Source: Mesorhizobium sp. NFR06
Lineage (GTDB): Bacteria > Pseudomonadota > Alphaproteobacteria > Rhizobiales > Rhizobiaceae
Reading direction: 5' to 3'
Length of the DNA: 64,000 bases
NCBI RefSeq assembly: GCF_900115245.1
Contig: NZ_FOVT01000013.1
Coordinates: forward strand, 1 to 64,000
The notes under the pieces were generated by a model. The model was not told the origin of the DNA. It saw only the letters and a program-made list of their open reading frames with translations, and searched no databases. The position numbers and the translations under genes were made by a program. Below are positions 44,330-52,604 of this stretch, in pieces (the stretch's first letter is position 1; every line of letters begins with the position of its first letter).

Positions 44330-45064
44330 TCAGACGGCCGAGAAGCCGCCGTCGACAGACAACTCCAGCCCATTCACGAAGCTCGAATCGTCTGAAGCAA
44401 GAAACAGCGCCGCCGCTGCAATTTCCTCAGGACGCCCCATCGTTCCCCGCGGGATTAGGGATTCGAACATCCGCTTTCCCTCCTCGGTGAGAACTTGGTC
44501 CTGCATCGGTGTGGCGATCGGCCCCGGGTGCAGCACGTTCACCCGGATATTCCTGCCCTTGAGTTCGTTGAGCCACCCGCGTGCAAATGCGTGCAGCGCC
44601 GCCTTGCTAGCCGCATACACGGTGTAGCCAGGAAAACCTTTCACCGAAGCAACTGATCCGGTCATGAAGATCGATCCGCCATCGTTGAACAGCGGCAACG
44701 CTTTTTGCACCGTGAACAGCGTGCCGCGCGTATTCAGGTTGAAGGTCGCATCGAAATGCTGCTCGGTAATCTCGCCCAGCGGGACGGCTTCGCCTGTGCC
44801 GGCGCTCGCGTACAGGACGTCGATCTTGCCCTTTTCCCGCTTGACCGTGTCGAACAGGCGGTCGAGGTCGTCGAGATTGGCCGCGTCGCCGCGCACGCCG
44901 GTCACGTTCCGGCCGATCAGCTTGACGGCCTCGTCTAGTGCCTCCTGTCTCCGGCCCGTGATGAAAACATAGGCGCCTTCTTCAACGAACCGCTTGGCGC
45001 TCGCCAGCGCCATGCCGCTCGATCCGCCCGTGATGACTGCAACCTTACCCTCGAGCTTTCCCAT
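44330..45064 (-). CDS. Short-chain dehydrogenase
   Basis: A 244-residue classical SDR: MGKLEGKVAVITGGSSGMALASAKRFVEEGAYVFITGRRQEALDEAV (TGxxxGxx), GDAANLDDLDRLF, DVLYASAGTGEAVPL, GSIFMTGSVASVKGFPGYTVYAASKAALHAFARGWLNELKGRNIRVNVLHPGPIATPM (catalytic Ser and YxxxK), ending DGGFSAV. The NNAG motif is changed to YASAG. The start ATG 45064 is preceded by GAAGGAGAAG. It is divergent from the LysR gene, which probably controls it from the 254-bp shared region. Confidence 0.92.
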   Translation of the reverse strand: MGKLEGKVAVITGGSSGMALASAKRFVEEGAYVFITGRRQEALDEAVKLIGRNVTGVRGDAANLDDLDRLFDTVKREKGKIDVLYASAGTGEAVPLGEITEQHFDATFNLNTRGTLFTVQKALPLFNDGGSIFMTGSVASVKGFPGYTVYAASKAALHAFARGWLNELKGRNIRVNVLHPGPIATPMQDQVLTEEGKRMFESLIPRGTMGRPEEIAAAALFLASDDSSFVNGLELSVDGGFSAV

Positions 45065-45318
45065 AACTTCTCCTTCGTGGTGTCGGGACAGCATCTGCCT
45101 CCGAGAACCTCGAAATGGGACCGCCGGCGTCAGTTGTTGAGTGCGGAAGCGCGCACATCGGTGGTGCGAAATCGATCCGGCTGGATGACTGGCGCCGGCC
45201 GCGACGATCGGTGTCCGCCGTTCGCAATCGGGCCTAGGCCATGATCAAAGCCCGTATTGCTGTTCGATGTGTTAGGTACGGGCTTTGGAAGGCGCACCGC
45301 GCGGTGCCGGATTGCACA

Positions 45319-46215
45319 ATGATCGACTGGGATGACGTTCGCTACTTTCTTGCCGTCGCGCGCGGAGGCTCGGTGCGGGCCGCCGCCGTGCGCCTCGGGG
45401 TGAATCACTCGACCGTGCTGCGACGCATCGCTCAACTCGAGGAACGCCTCGGGGCGCAGATGTTCGAAAAGCTGCCTTCGGGCTACCGCCTGACGGCTGC
45501 GGGCGAGGAGGTCCTCGAGCTCGCGAACCAGATGGAAGCGTCGTCGCACCAGCTGGAGACGCGCGTCTTCGGGCGCGACCAGGGCGTGCGCGGGCTTCTG
45601 CGGGTGACGCTGGCACCGCCCCTCGCGACACACCTGCTCATGCCGGACTTCGCCGATTTCGCGCGTCTGCATCCGGACATCGAGATGGAAATCTTGTCGT
45701 CCGGCGAGCTGGCAAATCTGACCAACCGGGAGGCCGACGTGGCGATCCGCGTCGTCTACGACCGCAAAACCCTGCCGCTCAATCTTCACGGCTTGAAGGG
45801 ACCGGAGCTGTTCGGCGGCGTCTACATGGCTCGCGATCGACTGGCAGCGTGGCGCGCGGGCGCGCCTGATCCCGTCCGGTGGATCGTCATAAGCATCCAT
45901 GGAATTCCGGAATGGGCCAGCGAGGGTGAGGTTCGCACCACGGGGGTTCCGTTCAGGATCACGGACGGCGAGGCGCAGATCGTTGCCGTACGGCAAGGAC
46001 TCGGGATGACGACACTGCCGTGCTTCGTCGGAGATGCCGACCCCCTACTGGTGAGGGTGCCGGGCACCGACCTGCACATGTACGGAACGGTTTGGCTTCT
46101 CACACAGGGCGAGACACGCAAGACGAAGCGTGTGCGGCTCTTCATCGAGTTCGTATCCCGCAGGCTCGCCGCGTACGCGCCGCTTCTCGCGGGACTGTCC
46201 GTATCGCCCGACTGA
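45319..46215 (+). CDS. LysR-family transcription regulator
   Basis: A 298-residue regulator starting MIDWDDVRYFLAVARGGSVRAAAVRLGVNHSTVLRRIAQLEERLGAQMFEKLPSGYRLTAAGEEVL, a textbook LysR helix-turn-helix. The substrate domain follows (LLRVTLAPPLATHLLMPDFADFARLHPDIEMEI, GLGMTTLPCFVGDADPLL, ending KTKRVRLFIEFVSRRLA). Upstream in-frame codons from 45241 are not needed. It is transcribed divergently from the SDR/reductase pair, the usual arrangement for LysR control. Activator ligand unknown. Confidence 0.92.
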   Translation: MIDWDDVRYFLAVARGGSVRAAAVRLGVNHSTVLRRIAQLEERLGAQMFEKLPSGYRLTAAGEEVLELANQMEASSHQLETRVFGRDQGVRGLLRVTLAPPLATHLLMPDFADFARLHPDIEMEILSSGELANLTNREADVAIRVVYDRKTLPLNLHGLKGPELFGGVYMARDRLAAWRAGAPDPVRWIVISIHGIPEWASEGEVRTTGVPFRITDGEAQIVAVRQGLGMTTLPCFVGDADPLLVRVPGTDLHMYGTVWLLTQGETRKTKRVRLFIEFVSRRLAAYAPLLAGLSVSPD

Positions 46216-46265
46216 CGTTCATCATCGTACGACGAAAAGATTGCGATGCTAAATCAGCGAGTTAC

Positions 46266-46370
46266 CATGGCCTCTGAACAATCGAGCGGGAGTGAGGAGG
46301 TAACGTGGAGTTGAATCGGATAGCGCGGCGTACGTATGCATAGATTGCCTCAGCAAACAGCAGTCGACAG
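46266..46370. repeat. GGGAGTGAGG repeat, copy 3
   Basis: TGAACAATCGAGCGGGAGTGAGGAGG, then AATCGGATAGCG and AGCAGTCGACAGG. Best matched to the copy at 43330. It lies between the LysR gene and the monooxygenase-like gene. Confidence 0.55.
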
Positions 46371-46425
46371 GCGTCCACGCTATTGGATGCGCTCCCCGTA
46401 AGACCAGGAGCTTGGGAGTTCTGAC

Positions 46426-46737
46426 ATGCCCGTCGTCCGTATTTCGAAAGGAAGGTTCGATATCGCGAATGCCAGCGATGCCGAACGCCTGCTGTTGGAG
46501 AGCGAGCGCGCTCTGCGTTCCGCGCTGACAGCTCTGCCGGGGTTGCTGCACTATTACGTGGGGATCGACCGCGTTCACGGTGCGCTAACAAATGTCAGCG
46601 TCTGGGCATCCCTTGAAGACGCGCACCGGATGGACACGCTGCCGCAAATGCTGGCACAGCGGCCCATCTTGGAGGCGGCCGGGATCTCGTTCGAGCCCAT
46701 CACCAACCACGAGACGCTGTGGACAATCACGCCGTGA
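46426..46737 (+). CDS. ABM-like dimeric alpha/beta-barrel protein
   Basis: A 103-residue protein starting MPVVRISKGRFDIANASDAERLLLESERAL, with LTALPGLLHYYVGIDR, NVSVWASLEDAHRMDTLPQM and FEPITNHETLWTI. The pattern (start strand, helix, GLL.YYVG, VS.W.S.EDA..M) is that of antibiotic-biosynthesis-monooxygenase-like barrels, which act on quinols or serve as small ligand-binding proteins. Upstream bases CCAGGAGCTTGGGAG supply a ribosome site. Confidence 0.72.
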   Translation: MPVVRISKGRFDIANASDAERLLLESERALRSALTALPGLLHYYVGIDRVHGALTNVSVWASLEDAHRMDTLPQMLAQRPILEAAGISFEPITNHETLWTITP

Positions 46738-46794
46738 CGCGGCGCGGGCCTTCTTGCAACTGGGCTTTGAGCCGACATTGCCCGGGGCGGGTGT

Positions 46795-47076
46795 TGCGGT
46801 CTTGGCGAGACGCTTCTGTTTGACGAGAAGCTGGAGCGCCCGGTAGCGCCGGCCGCCGGCTGGGACCTCGAACATGCCTGTCTCCACGCCTTCGGCGTCG
46901 AGAACCGGTCGGACGTTGAGGCCTTGCAGGAGCGTGCGCCGGGCTATGTCCTCGGCCAGCTCCTCGATCGAGACGCCGGCCTTCACGCGCCGGATGTTCG
47001 ACTGAGAGAGAACAAGCTTGTTGAAGAGGATGTCGCACGACGACGACAGGGTGATCTTCTGAACGGCACTAGCCAT
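46795..47076 (-). pseudogene. ParB-like plasmid partition protein, N-terminal fragment
   Basis: From ATG 47076: MASAVQKITLSSSCDILFNKLVLSQSNIRRVKAGVSIEELAEDIARRTLLQGLNVRPV, ETGMFEVPAGGRRYRALQLLVKQKRLAKT. This is the ParB/Spo0J N-terminal domain (GGRRYRAL motif intact) of the variant found on rhizobial plasmids and integrative elements. It stops at about 46795; the remaining helix-turn-helix and C-terminal parts are gone. It shows that a replicon or integrative element has contributed to this region. Confidence 0.82.
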
Positions 47077-47246
47077 CGGGACGGTTCTCCGCGACGGCGC
47101 GAAAGGCTCTCTCTCGCTTTCAACCCGTCGCGAAGACCGGCGCAGCCCTCTTCCTGTCTTTCGGCTGACGAATCGCAATTCTGGACGGACTTGCAGCAGG
47201 GGCGTGGACCATGACCGCTTCGGCCAGCGATTGTGCACCAGGTTGG

Positions 47247-47793
47247 TTATCGACCATCTCCGAGACCAGCACAGAAGGCGCCGAGCAGTTGCCGACCTTG
47301 GGGCCAATCGCTGACGCCGCTTGAACCGTTGATGTGGCCGAGCGCGCCGACCTCGACCAGGCCTGCGCGCCACGCCTCCGCCGTCGAACGTGAATACGCG
47401 CTCGTGCCGTAGGGGTCGTTGGTGCTGGCGACGATCAGCGCGGGAAACGGAAGCGGCGCCATAGGGACGTCGCGAAACGATGCCGCCTCTGCCGGGAATT
47501 CGGGTCCGTCGGGGTCAGGGAGCGCAACGAGAAAGGCTCCCGCCACCGACGTCTTCGACCGCTGAGCCCAGTGTGCGACCAGGAGACAGCTGAGGCTGTG
47601 GGCGACAAGCACAGGACTTGTCTTTGTCGCCAAGCAGAGCGTTGTCGACGGCGCCGATCCAATTCGAAAGGTCGGGCATGTCCCAACTGGTCGGCTCGAA
47701 CCGCTTGAAGCGCTTGTCGGCGCGTTCCCAGTGGCTCTGCCAGTGAGCGTCGCCGGAGCCGCCGATGCCCGGCAGCGTGATGAAAGCCTGCAT
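47247..47793 (-). pseudogene. RBBP9/YdeN-like serine hydrolase, frameshifted
   Basis: Two frames join to one protein: MQAFITLPGIGGSGDAHWQSHWERAD, FEPTSWDMPDLSNWIGAVDNALLG, then one base shifted SPVLVAHSLSCLLVAHWA (nucleophile elbow with the catalytic Ser), PFPALIVASTNDPYGTSAYSR (Asp region) and GHINGSSGVSDWPQG (catalytic His). All parts of the RBBP9-type alpha/beta hydrolase are present, but a shift near 47610-47630 breaks the frame. Loss of function or a sequencing error are both possible. Such hydrolases often modulate small-molecule or protein esters; no partner is clear. Confidence 0.78.
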
Positions 47794-47916
47794 TCTTGAC
47801 CCTTGAGTTCATTGTCACTCTTGGCATTATGTCGGGGCAGCACTCTCTGGTGTATGGGTATTCATCGGAATTCCAGCTGGTCTTCCGATTGTTTCAAGGC
47901 AACTCAGGTCGCGAAG

Positions 47917-48387
47917 TTGAATCGCATCGGCACAATCGACCGTAAGGATTTGCAGATCATCGAGGCGCTGCAGCGCAACGCACGAGCGCCGCTTGCTGAG
48001 CTAGGGCGGTAGATCGGCCTCTCTCAGCCGTCGATGTCGGAGCGCGTGAGGCGTCTGGAGGAAAGCGGCGTCATCGAGGGCTACGGCGCGCGCATCAACT
48101 ATCGTGCTCTCGGCCTCGGCATGATGGCGATCATTCGCCTTCGCACGACGCACGAGAATATTAAGACCTGTCTGAAGCGCTTTGCCGAAATTGCCAACAT
48201 CGTCGAGGTGCACCGTGTCACCGGAGAGGATTGTTTCGTCCTCAAAGTGCTGGTGCCGAGCCCTGAGGAACTGGAAACGATCGTCGATCGGATTGCCGGC
48301 TATGGCGCGGTCACAACGTCGCTCGTGCTGCGCAGCGAACCACCGAGGCCAATCGGCGCGGCGCTCATCGGGCACAAAGACGATTGA
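47917..48387 (+). pseudogene. Lrp/AsnC-type regulator with an in-frame amber codon
   Basis: The full reading is IGTIDRKDLQIIEALQRNARAPLAELGR, then TAG at 48010-48012, then IGLSQPSMSERVRRLEESGVIEGYGARINYRALGLGMMAIIRL and the RAM domain (ENIKTCLKRFAEIANIVEVHRVTGEDCFVLKV). At this position relatives have Gln (LGRQIGLSQPSMSERV), so a CAG to TAG change is the simplest explanation. The remaining frame from ATG 48034 lacks the first helices of the DNA-binding domain and would not bind DNA normally. The start near 47917 (TTG) is uncertain. Confidence 0.82.
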
Positions 48388-48722
48388 GAGCCGGCTCGGG
48401 GCTGGAGGTTTTCGGCGATGATGCGTCGTCGGACGCGGGGCGCGGTTTCATCACCTTCAATCTCCACTGGAAACACGACCGCGAATTCATGGGTCTTGCG
48501 CCGACATTTCGCGAAGGAAGCTCGGTCGAAACGTTGTTGCTGACGATCAGGGCGAATAAGATCGTGCGCATCGACGTGGCCGACACCTCGCTCGATTTGG
48601 CGATCTGTCTTTGGGATCGGGGCTGGCCGCATCCTCATAACTGGATGCCTCCGGCCTTCGTCGCGGGAATGAACCGCAGGCGTGCCTGGCTCCTGCAAAC
48701 CTCGGGCGGAAAGGAGACTTAA
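48384..48722 (+). CDS. SnoaL/NTF2-like protein, 5' part probably missing
   Basis: A 112-residue frame resembling the C-terminal half of SnoaL-like ester cyclase proteins: FNLHWKHDREFMGLAPTFREGSSVETLLLTIRANKIVRIDVADTSLDLAICLWDRGWPHPHNWMPPAFVAGM. The GxAPT-x-R pattern followed by a beta strand with IVR and an aromatic ending fits this fold, but the first third with the N-terminal helix is absent and the start overlaps the Lrp-like gene by 4 bp. It may be a remnant or a short variant; function unknown. It sits 5 bp before the next reductase gene. Confidence 0.5.
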   Translation: MRAGSGLEVFGDDASSDAGRGFITFNLHWKHDREFMGLAPTFREGSSVETLLLTIRANKIVRIDVADTSLDLAICLWDRGWPHPHNWMPPAFVAGMNRRRAWLLQTSGGKET

Positions 48723-48726
48723 AACC

Positions 48727-49365
48727 ATGCGTATTGCAGTAATTGGCGCCGGCGCGGTGGGACGTGCGCTCGGGTCGGCCTGGAGCAAGGCGGATCACGA
48801 CGTTGTCTATGGCGTGCGCACAACTGGGACGCAGAATATGGCGTCTTTCATTGCGCGGAGCGGAGGGCGTGAAGAATTGGGAGCTGAGGCGGTGCGGGGC
48901 GCGGACGTCGTCGTTCTAGCGTTGCCGTGGGCGCAGGCAGAAGCTGCCGTTCAAGGGCTTGGCGACATTGACGGGAAGGTCGTCATCGACTGCATGAATC
49001 CGCTCACGATGCGAGAAGGGGTGCTCGAGCTTGCCTGTGGCTATGACACATCGGGCGCGGAGCGTCTGGCCGCCTGGATTCCGGGCGCGCGTGTCGTCAA
49101 GACGCTCAATCAGGCTGGTGCGGAGGTGATGGGCGACACGTCGCTTCTCAAGCCGCGCCCGGTGATGTTTCTCGCCGGCGACGACTTGGCCGCGAAGAAC
49201 ATTGCGTCGGAGCTGGTCCGCGGACTTGGTTTCGAGGCGCTGGATGCCGGCCCACTGCGCATGGCGCGGTTGCTCGAGCCATACGCCATGGTCTGGATCA
49301 ACCAGGCCATCATCCGCGGTGAGGGGCGCGACTGGTCGTTCGCGATAGCTCGCCGCAAGCAATAG
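48727..49365 (+). CDS. NAD(P)-binding F420-reductase-like protein
   Basis: A 212-residue Rossmann protein: MRIAVIGAGAVGRALGSAWSKADHDVVYGVR (GxGxxG, then an Arg suggestive of NADP), ADVVVLALPWAQAEAAV, KVVIDCMNPLTMREG, RVVKTLNQAGAEVM, PVMFLAGDDLAAKNIASELVRGLGFEALDAGPLRMARLLEPYAMVWI. This is the same superfamily as the protein at 43576 but clearly distinct. The start is ATG 48727, preceded by GGAAAGGAG. It closes the accessory redox region. Confidence 0.88.
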   Translation: MRIAVIGAGAVGRALGSAWSKADHDVVYGVRTTGTQNMASFIARSGGREELGAEAVRGADVVVLALPWAQAEAAVQGLGDIDGKVVIDCMNPLTMREGVLELACGYDTSGAERLAAWIPGARVVKTLNQAGAEVMGDTSLLKPRPVMFLAGDDLAAKNIASELVRGLGFEALDAGPLRMARLLEPYAMVWINQAIIRGEGRDWSFAIARRKQ

Positions 49366-49462
49366 ATTTTTCACAAAACAGTTGGTGCGCGGGCGGCTCT
49401 TCGTCTTTCCGCGCGATTTCAGCGGCATGACAACCTACGTCATGGACGCTTCCCCAATGCAT

Positions 49463-49560
49463 GTCGCTCAGAAGTGTGCAGCGGCTCTGGGACGACGACA
49501 TGTATCAAAACAAAGACTTGAAACCCGTCGCCTGAATCCGTTTCAGCGCGACGCGCTCTA
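49463..49560. repeat. 98-bp dispersed repeat, copy 2
   Basis: Starts GTCGCTCAGAAGTGTGCAG, ends with the GCGACGCGCTCTAA palindrome arm; same length as the copy at 3233-3330. Confidence 0.8.
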
Positions 49561-49951
49561 AAATGCCGATCAATATTGCGCTCTGGCGCACTCGGGCCGT
49601 TGCGGGCAGTCTACCCATCCGGACGTTTTTTTGAAGCAACACGTGACCTGCGACACAGACCGTACGCGACGCATGCGCCACGCCTTGGAGTATCGCGCAA
49701 TCAGGATTGGGAGCGGCAAAATGGGTTTCAGAGACGAAGCCTGGAAATGCTGCTTAAGCAATTGTCGTTTGACGTTTGGAGAACGCACGGCTCGCCTGTT
49801 GCTCGCGCTGTTCAAGATTGCCGATGCCGTTGCCGACGAGGCACGCCGACTTGACCGCTCCGTGGACAATGGTCTCTGCGACGATTGCGGATTTGCCTCT
49901 CGAATTACTATTCCCGGCCGGGCGGCAGCCGCGCTTTGTCGATCGGCCAGC
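49561..49951. other. Upstream region of the LprI-type gene, no separate gene
   Basis: The frame of the downstream gene is open from 49631, but these codons (for example MGFRDEAWKCCLSNC) do not resemble its family and precede a normal signal peptide. They may be a promoter region or the trace of another gene. Confidence 0.35.
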
Positions 49952-51214
49952 ATGGTTGTAGCTGGCGGAAATGGTTCCAGCCGCAATGCGGCTGGAACGC
50001 CAAGTTTCCTGCTCGCTTCTGTCTGGCTGTCTTGCGTATTTCTGGTTCTTGCATGGGTGTCATTCTTCGCCGGCTCTGCCTTCGCGGCCGCCGGTCCGTC
50101 TTTCGATTGCGCGAAGGCCTCGATCGAGGCCGAAAAGGCGATTTGCGCGAGCGATGAACTGAGCAAGATGGATCGCCAGATCGCTGTCCTGGTAGCGCAG
50201 ATGGGTGAACTCGTCGCGCCGGAAAAGCGACCATTCATGCAAGAGGTCGAACAAGAAGAGAAGAAGAGCTGGTCTCTTGGTTGCGCGCATGCAGACGACA
50301 AGCCCTCTTGCTTTCGCAAATCGATGCAGGGGCACATCGCGCAATTGCAGGCTGACCTGCGCGACGACGACATCTTGACGATGGCGGCAAGCACTATGGT
50401 TCCGATAACGCCGGCGAAGTCGGCCGCTGTCTTTCGGCGCTATCCTGGCAGCGCGTTGGCCAATTCCTGGCTCGTTTACCTCGCCACGCATGTCCCGGAA
50501 GCTGGCGTCTCGCCCAGCGAGGGCGACGCGGCGAAGGCGCGAGCCATTGCCATTTTTCAGGAACAAACCCCGAGCATCCTGAGCATGCTTGACCTTCCGA
50601 AAAGAAAGGCCGCGGACGTACCGTTTTTCCTGCTCCGCATTGCGCTCGACCAGACTCAAGCCGACCCGATTTTCTCCTGCCCCCACGGGTTCATGTTCGA
50701 ACGCGACGAAGGGAGAGCGCTGGTCGCGTTCGGCGGCCTCTTTGGCTCCAGCATGGACGGTCATGACCCGGTTTGTGAGGACGGTCCGACGTTTATGGAC
50801 CTGCCAGCTTGGCAGTCCCTCAGCGACATGCTCGTCGCGGCTCTACCGGACGAGACGGAAGCTGGCAGCATTCGCTTCGCGATCACCGCCGACTGGGCAG
50901 CTGACGACATTCGAGCCGTCAACTTTCCTCGCCAATTCGACACCCCCGGGCACAGGAAAGACAAGCAGCGGGCCATCGGACTCATCCGCAAGCAGGTTCC
51001 GCGCGTCTGGGACAGATCCGACTTGAAGAAACTATTGGCGGCGGTCGAGCAAGGGCAGGGCGCCGCGAAAAAATGGTTGATGCAAAATCGCGGTCTCTCG
51101 GCCTTCGAAGCCTCCCGCTGCGCCGAAGGCATCATGGGCAGCTATCTCGCTGCCCGGCTGGAATACATCGCCGCGCGCGGTCAGGTTGAGCCCAGGATAG
51201 ACATGCCGGAATAG
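49952..51214 (+). CDS. Secreted protein with LprI-type (DUF1311) domain
   Basis: A protein of 420 residues. From ATG 49952 there is a long signal peptide (SFLLASVWLSCVFLVLAWVSFFAGSAFAAAG), then FDCAKASIEAEKAICASDELSKMDRQIAVLVAQM, the DUF1311/LprI N-terminal motif with its Cys pair and E-K-x-IC-x-S-x-L pattern. This domain is known from lysozyme-inhibitor-like lipoproteins. The rest (MAASTMVPITPAKSAAVF, CPHGFMFERDEGRALVAF, AVNFPRQFDTPG) is not recognised. It is probably periplasmic; whether it inhibits lysozyme is not known. No neighbour shares an operon with it. Confidence 0.72.
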   Translation: MVVAGGNGSSRNAAGTPSFLLASVWLSCVFLVLAWVSFFAGSAFAAAGPSFDCAKASIEAEKAICASDELSKMDRQIAVLVAQMGELVAPEKRPFMQEVEQEEKKSWSLGCAHADDKPSCFRKSMQGHIAQLQADLRDDDILTMAASTMVPITPAKSAAVFRRYPGSALANSWLVYLATHVPEAGVSPSEGDAAKARAIAIFQEQTPSILSMLDLPKRKAADVPFFLLRIALDQTQADPIFSCPHGFMFERDEGRALVAFGGLFGSSMDGHDPVCEDGPTFMDLPAWQSLSDMLVAALPDETEAGSIRFAITADWAADDIRAVNFPRQFDTPGHRKDKQRAIGLIRKQVPRVWDRSDLKKLLAAVEQGQGAAKKWLMQNRGLSAFEASRCAEGIMGSYLAARLEYIAARGQVEPRIDMPE

Positions 51215-51453
51215 ACGCGGAGAGGGCACCTCGAAGCATGGACAAAGCCGGTCCACGGCAGTCGCGCCGACGGCGCAAATGGTACCGACAGCGGGGGGCG
51301 GACTCGTGACTGGCGACGTGACCGCAGCAACATTCGGTAGTCGCCACTGCCTCAGGGACCTTGGTCCTAAGATAAATCTACGCCGGAACCGTGATAGTGT
51401 GGCCGCCGCGCGGCGCGACTTGTCATGCTTCAAAGCGGTCAGGAACGATTGTC

Positions 51454-52341
51454 ATGCTCAATCCAATCTCCATCATGGCCGACCGGCTCGGCGATTATCT
51501 GTCGGAACTCTATCTCCAGTATTTCTCGCATCGCAATCCGGAATATGCCAGCTACATGGGCGGGGCGGCCCGCCTTGTCCTGGAGCGCATCGGCAGTTCG
51601 AACGCGCTCTATCACAACATCGAGCATACACTGATGGTTACGCTCGCTGGCCAGCAGATCATCCGCGGTCGGCTGCTTTCGGAATCCCTGACCCCCGATG
51701 ACTGGCTGCATTATACCTGCGCGCTGCTTGTCCACGACATCGGCATGGTGCACGGCGTATGTCAGGGCGACACCGAGGACAGCTTCGTCATCAACGAGGC
51801 CGGTGACCGCTATACGCCTCCGCGCGGCGCCTCCGACGCGGTTCTTGCGCCCTATCATATCGAGCGCGCCAAGATCTATGCGCGCCAACGTTTTGCTTCC
51901 TCGAAGTTCATCGACGAGGAGCGCATTGTCGAGGCGATCGAGATGACGCGCTTTCCGGTGCCGAACGATCCGGCCTACCGGGTGACCAACACCGAGCCGG
52001 CGCTGGTCAGGGCCGCGGACCTGATCGGCCAGCTCGCCGATCCCTTCTATCACCGCAAGCTGCCGGCGCTGTTTGCCGAGTTCTCCGAGATCGGGATGGT
52101 GGAAAAGCTCGGCTGCAAGACCGCCGCCGATCTCGGCGCCATCTTCACCGATTTCTTCACGCTGCAGGTCGAGCCCTATATCGGCGACGCGATCCGCTAT
52201 CTGGATCTGACGACCGAAGGCAAGCAGTGGATCGCCAACCTCCACAGCAACCTCTTCCAGTCCGGGCATCGCCCGGCCAGGATCGGGCCGTTCCCCGGCG
52301 TGTTGCAGCCGACCTCGGTGAGCCTCTCGGAGGTAACGTAA
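51454..52341 (+). CDS. HD-domain metal-dependent phosphohydrolase-like protein
   Basis: A 295-residue protein. The HD-type metal site reads NALYHNIEHTLMVTLAGQQII (H....H) then YTCALLVHDIGMVHGVC (HD), and a conserved Asp is likely at VRAADLIGQLADP. The order H, HD, D is the usual one in PDE-like HD domains. The C-terminal end is polar. The start at ATG 51454 is chosen over the upstream in-frame codons, which look non-coding. Its neighbour downstream is the cyclic-nucleotide-gated channel MloK1, so a nucleotide phosphodiesterase role is attractive but unproven. Confidence 0.8.
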   Translation: MLNPISIMADRLGDYLSELYLQYFSHRNPEYASYMGGAARLVLERIGSSNALYHNIEHTLMVTLAGQQIIRGRLLSESLTPDDWLHYTCALLVHDIGMVHGVCQGDTEDSFVINEAGDRYTPPRGASDAVLAPYHIERAKIYARQRFASSKFIDEERIVEAIEMTRFPVPNDPAYRVTNTEPALVRAADLIGQLADPFYHRKLPALFAEFSEIGMVEKLGCKTAADLGAIFTDFFTLQVEPYIGDAIRYLDLTTEGKQWIANLHSNLFQSGHRPARIGPFPGVLQPTSVSLSEVT

Positions 52342-52604
52342 GAGCCCGGGATTGTTTGCTTTTTCCGCCGGTGCCAAGCCCGCAGAGCTTGCCTGCGGCA
52401 GCTGTCGACCAAGATGAACGCCGGGGGCGATCTTCCTTGCCCCGATCGCAGGGAGGTGCTCCTGTCTGTTCACTTCCGGTCACGATGCTTTCCCGGACGC
52501 CTGAGCTGACCGCTGGCGATATACATCGCAGCGACAGTAAGCACCTTTACGCTTGCCTTGAAGGCATCCTATTTTGCAGGGTAGTAGTCGCTCGTGGGCA
52601 TAGA

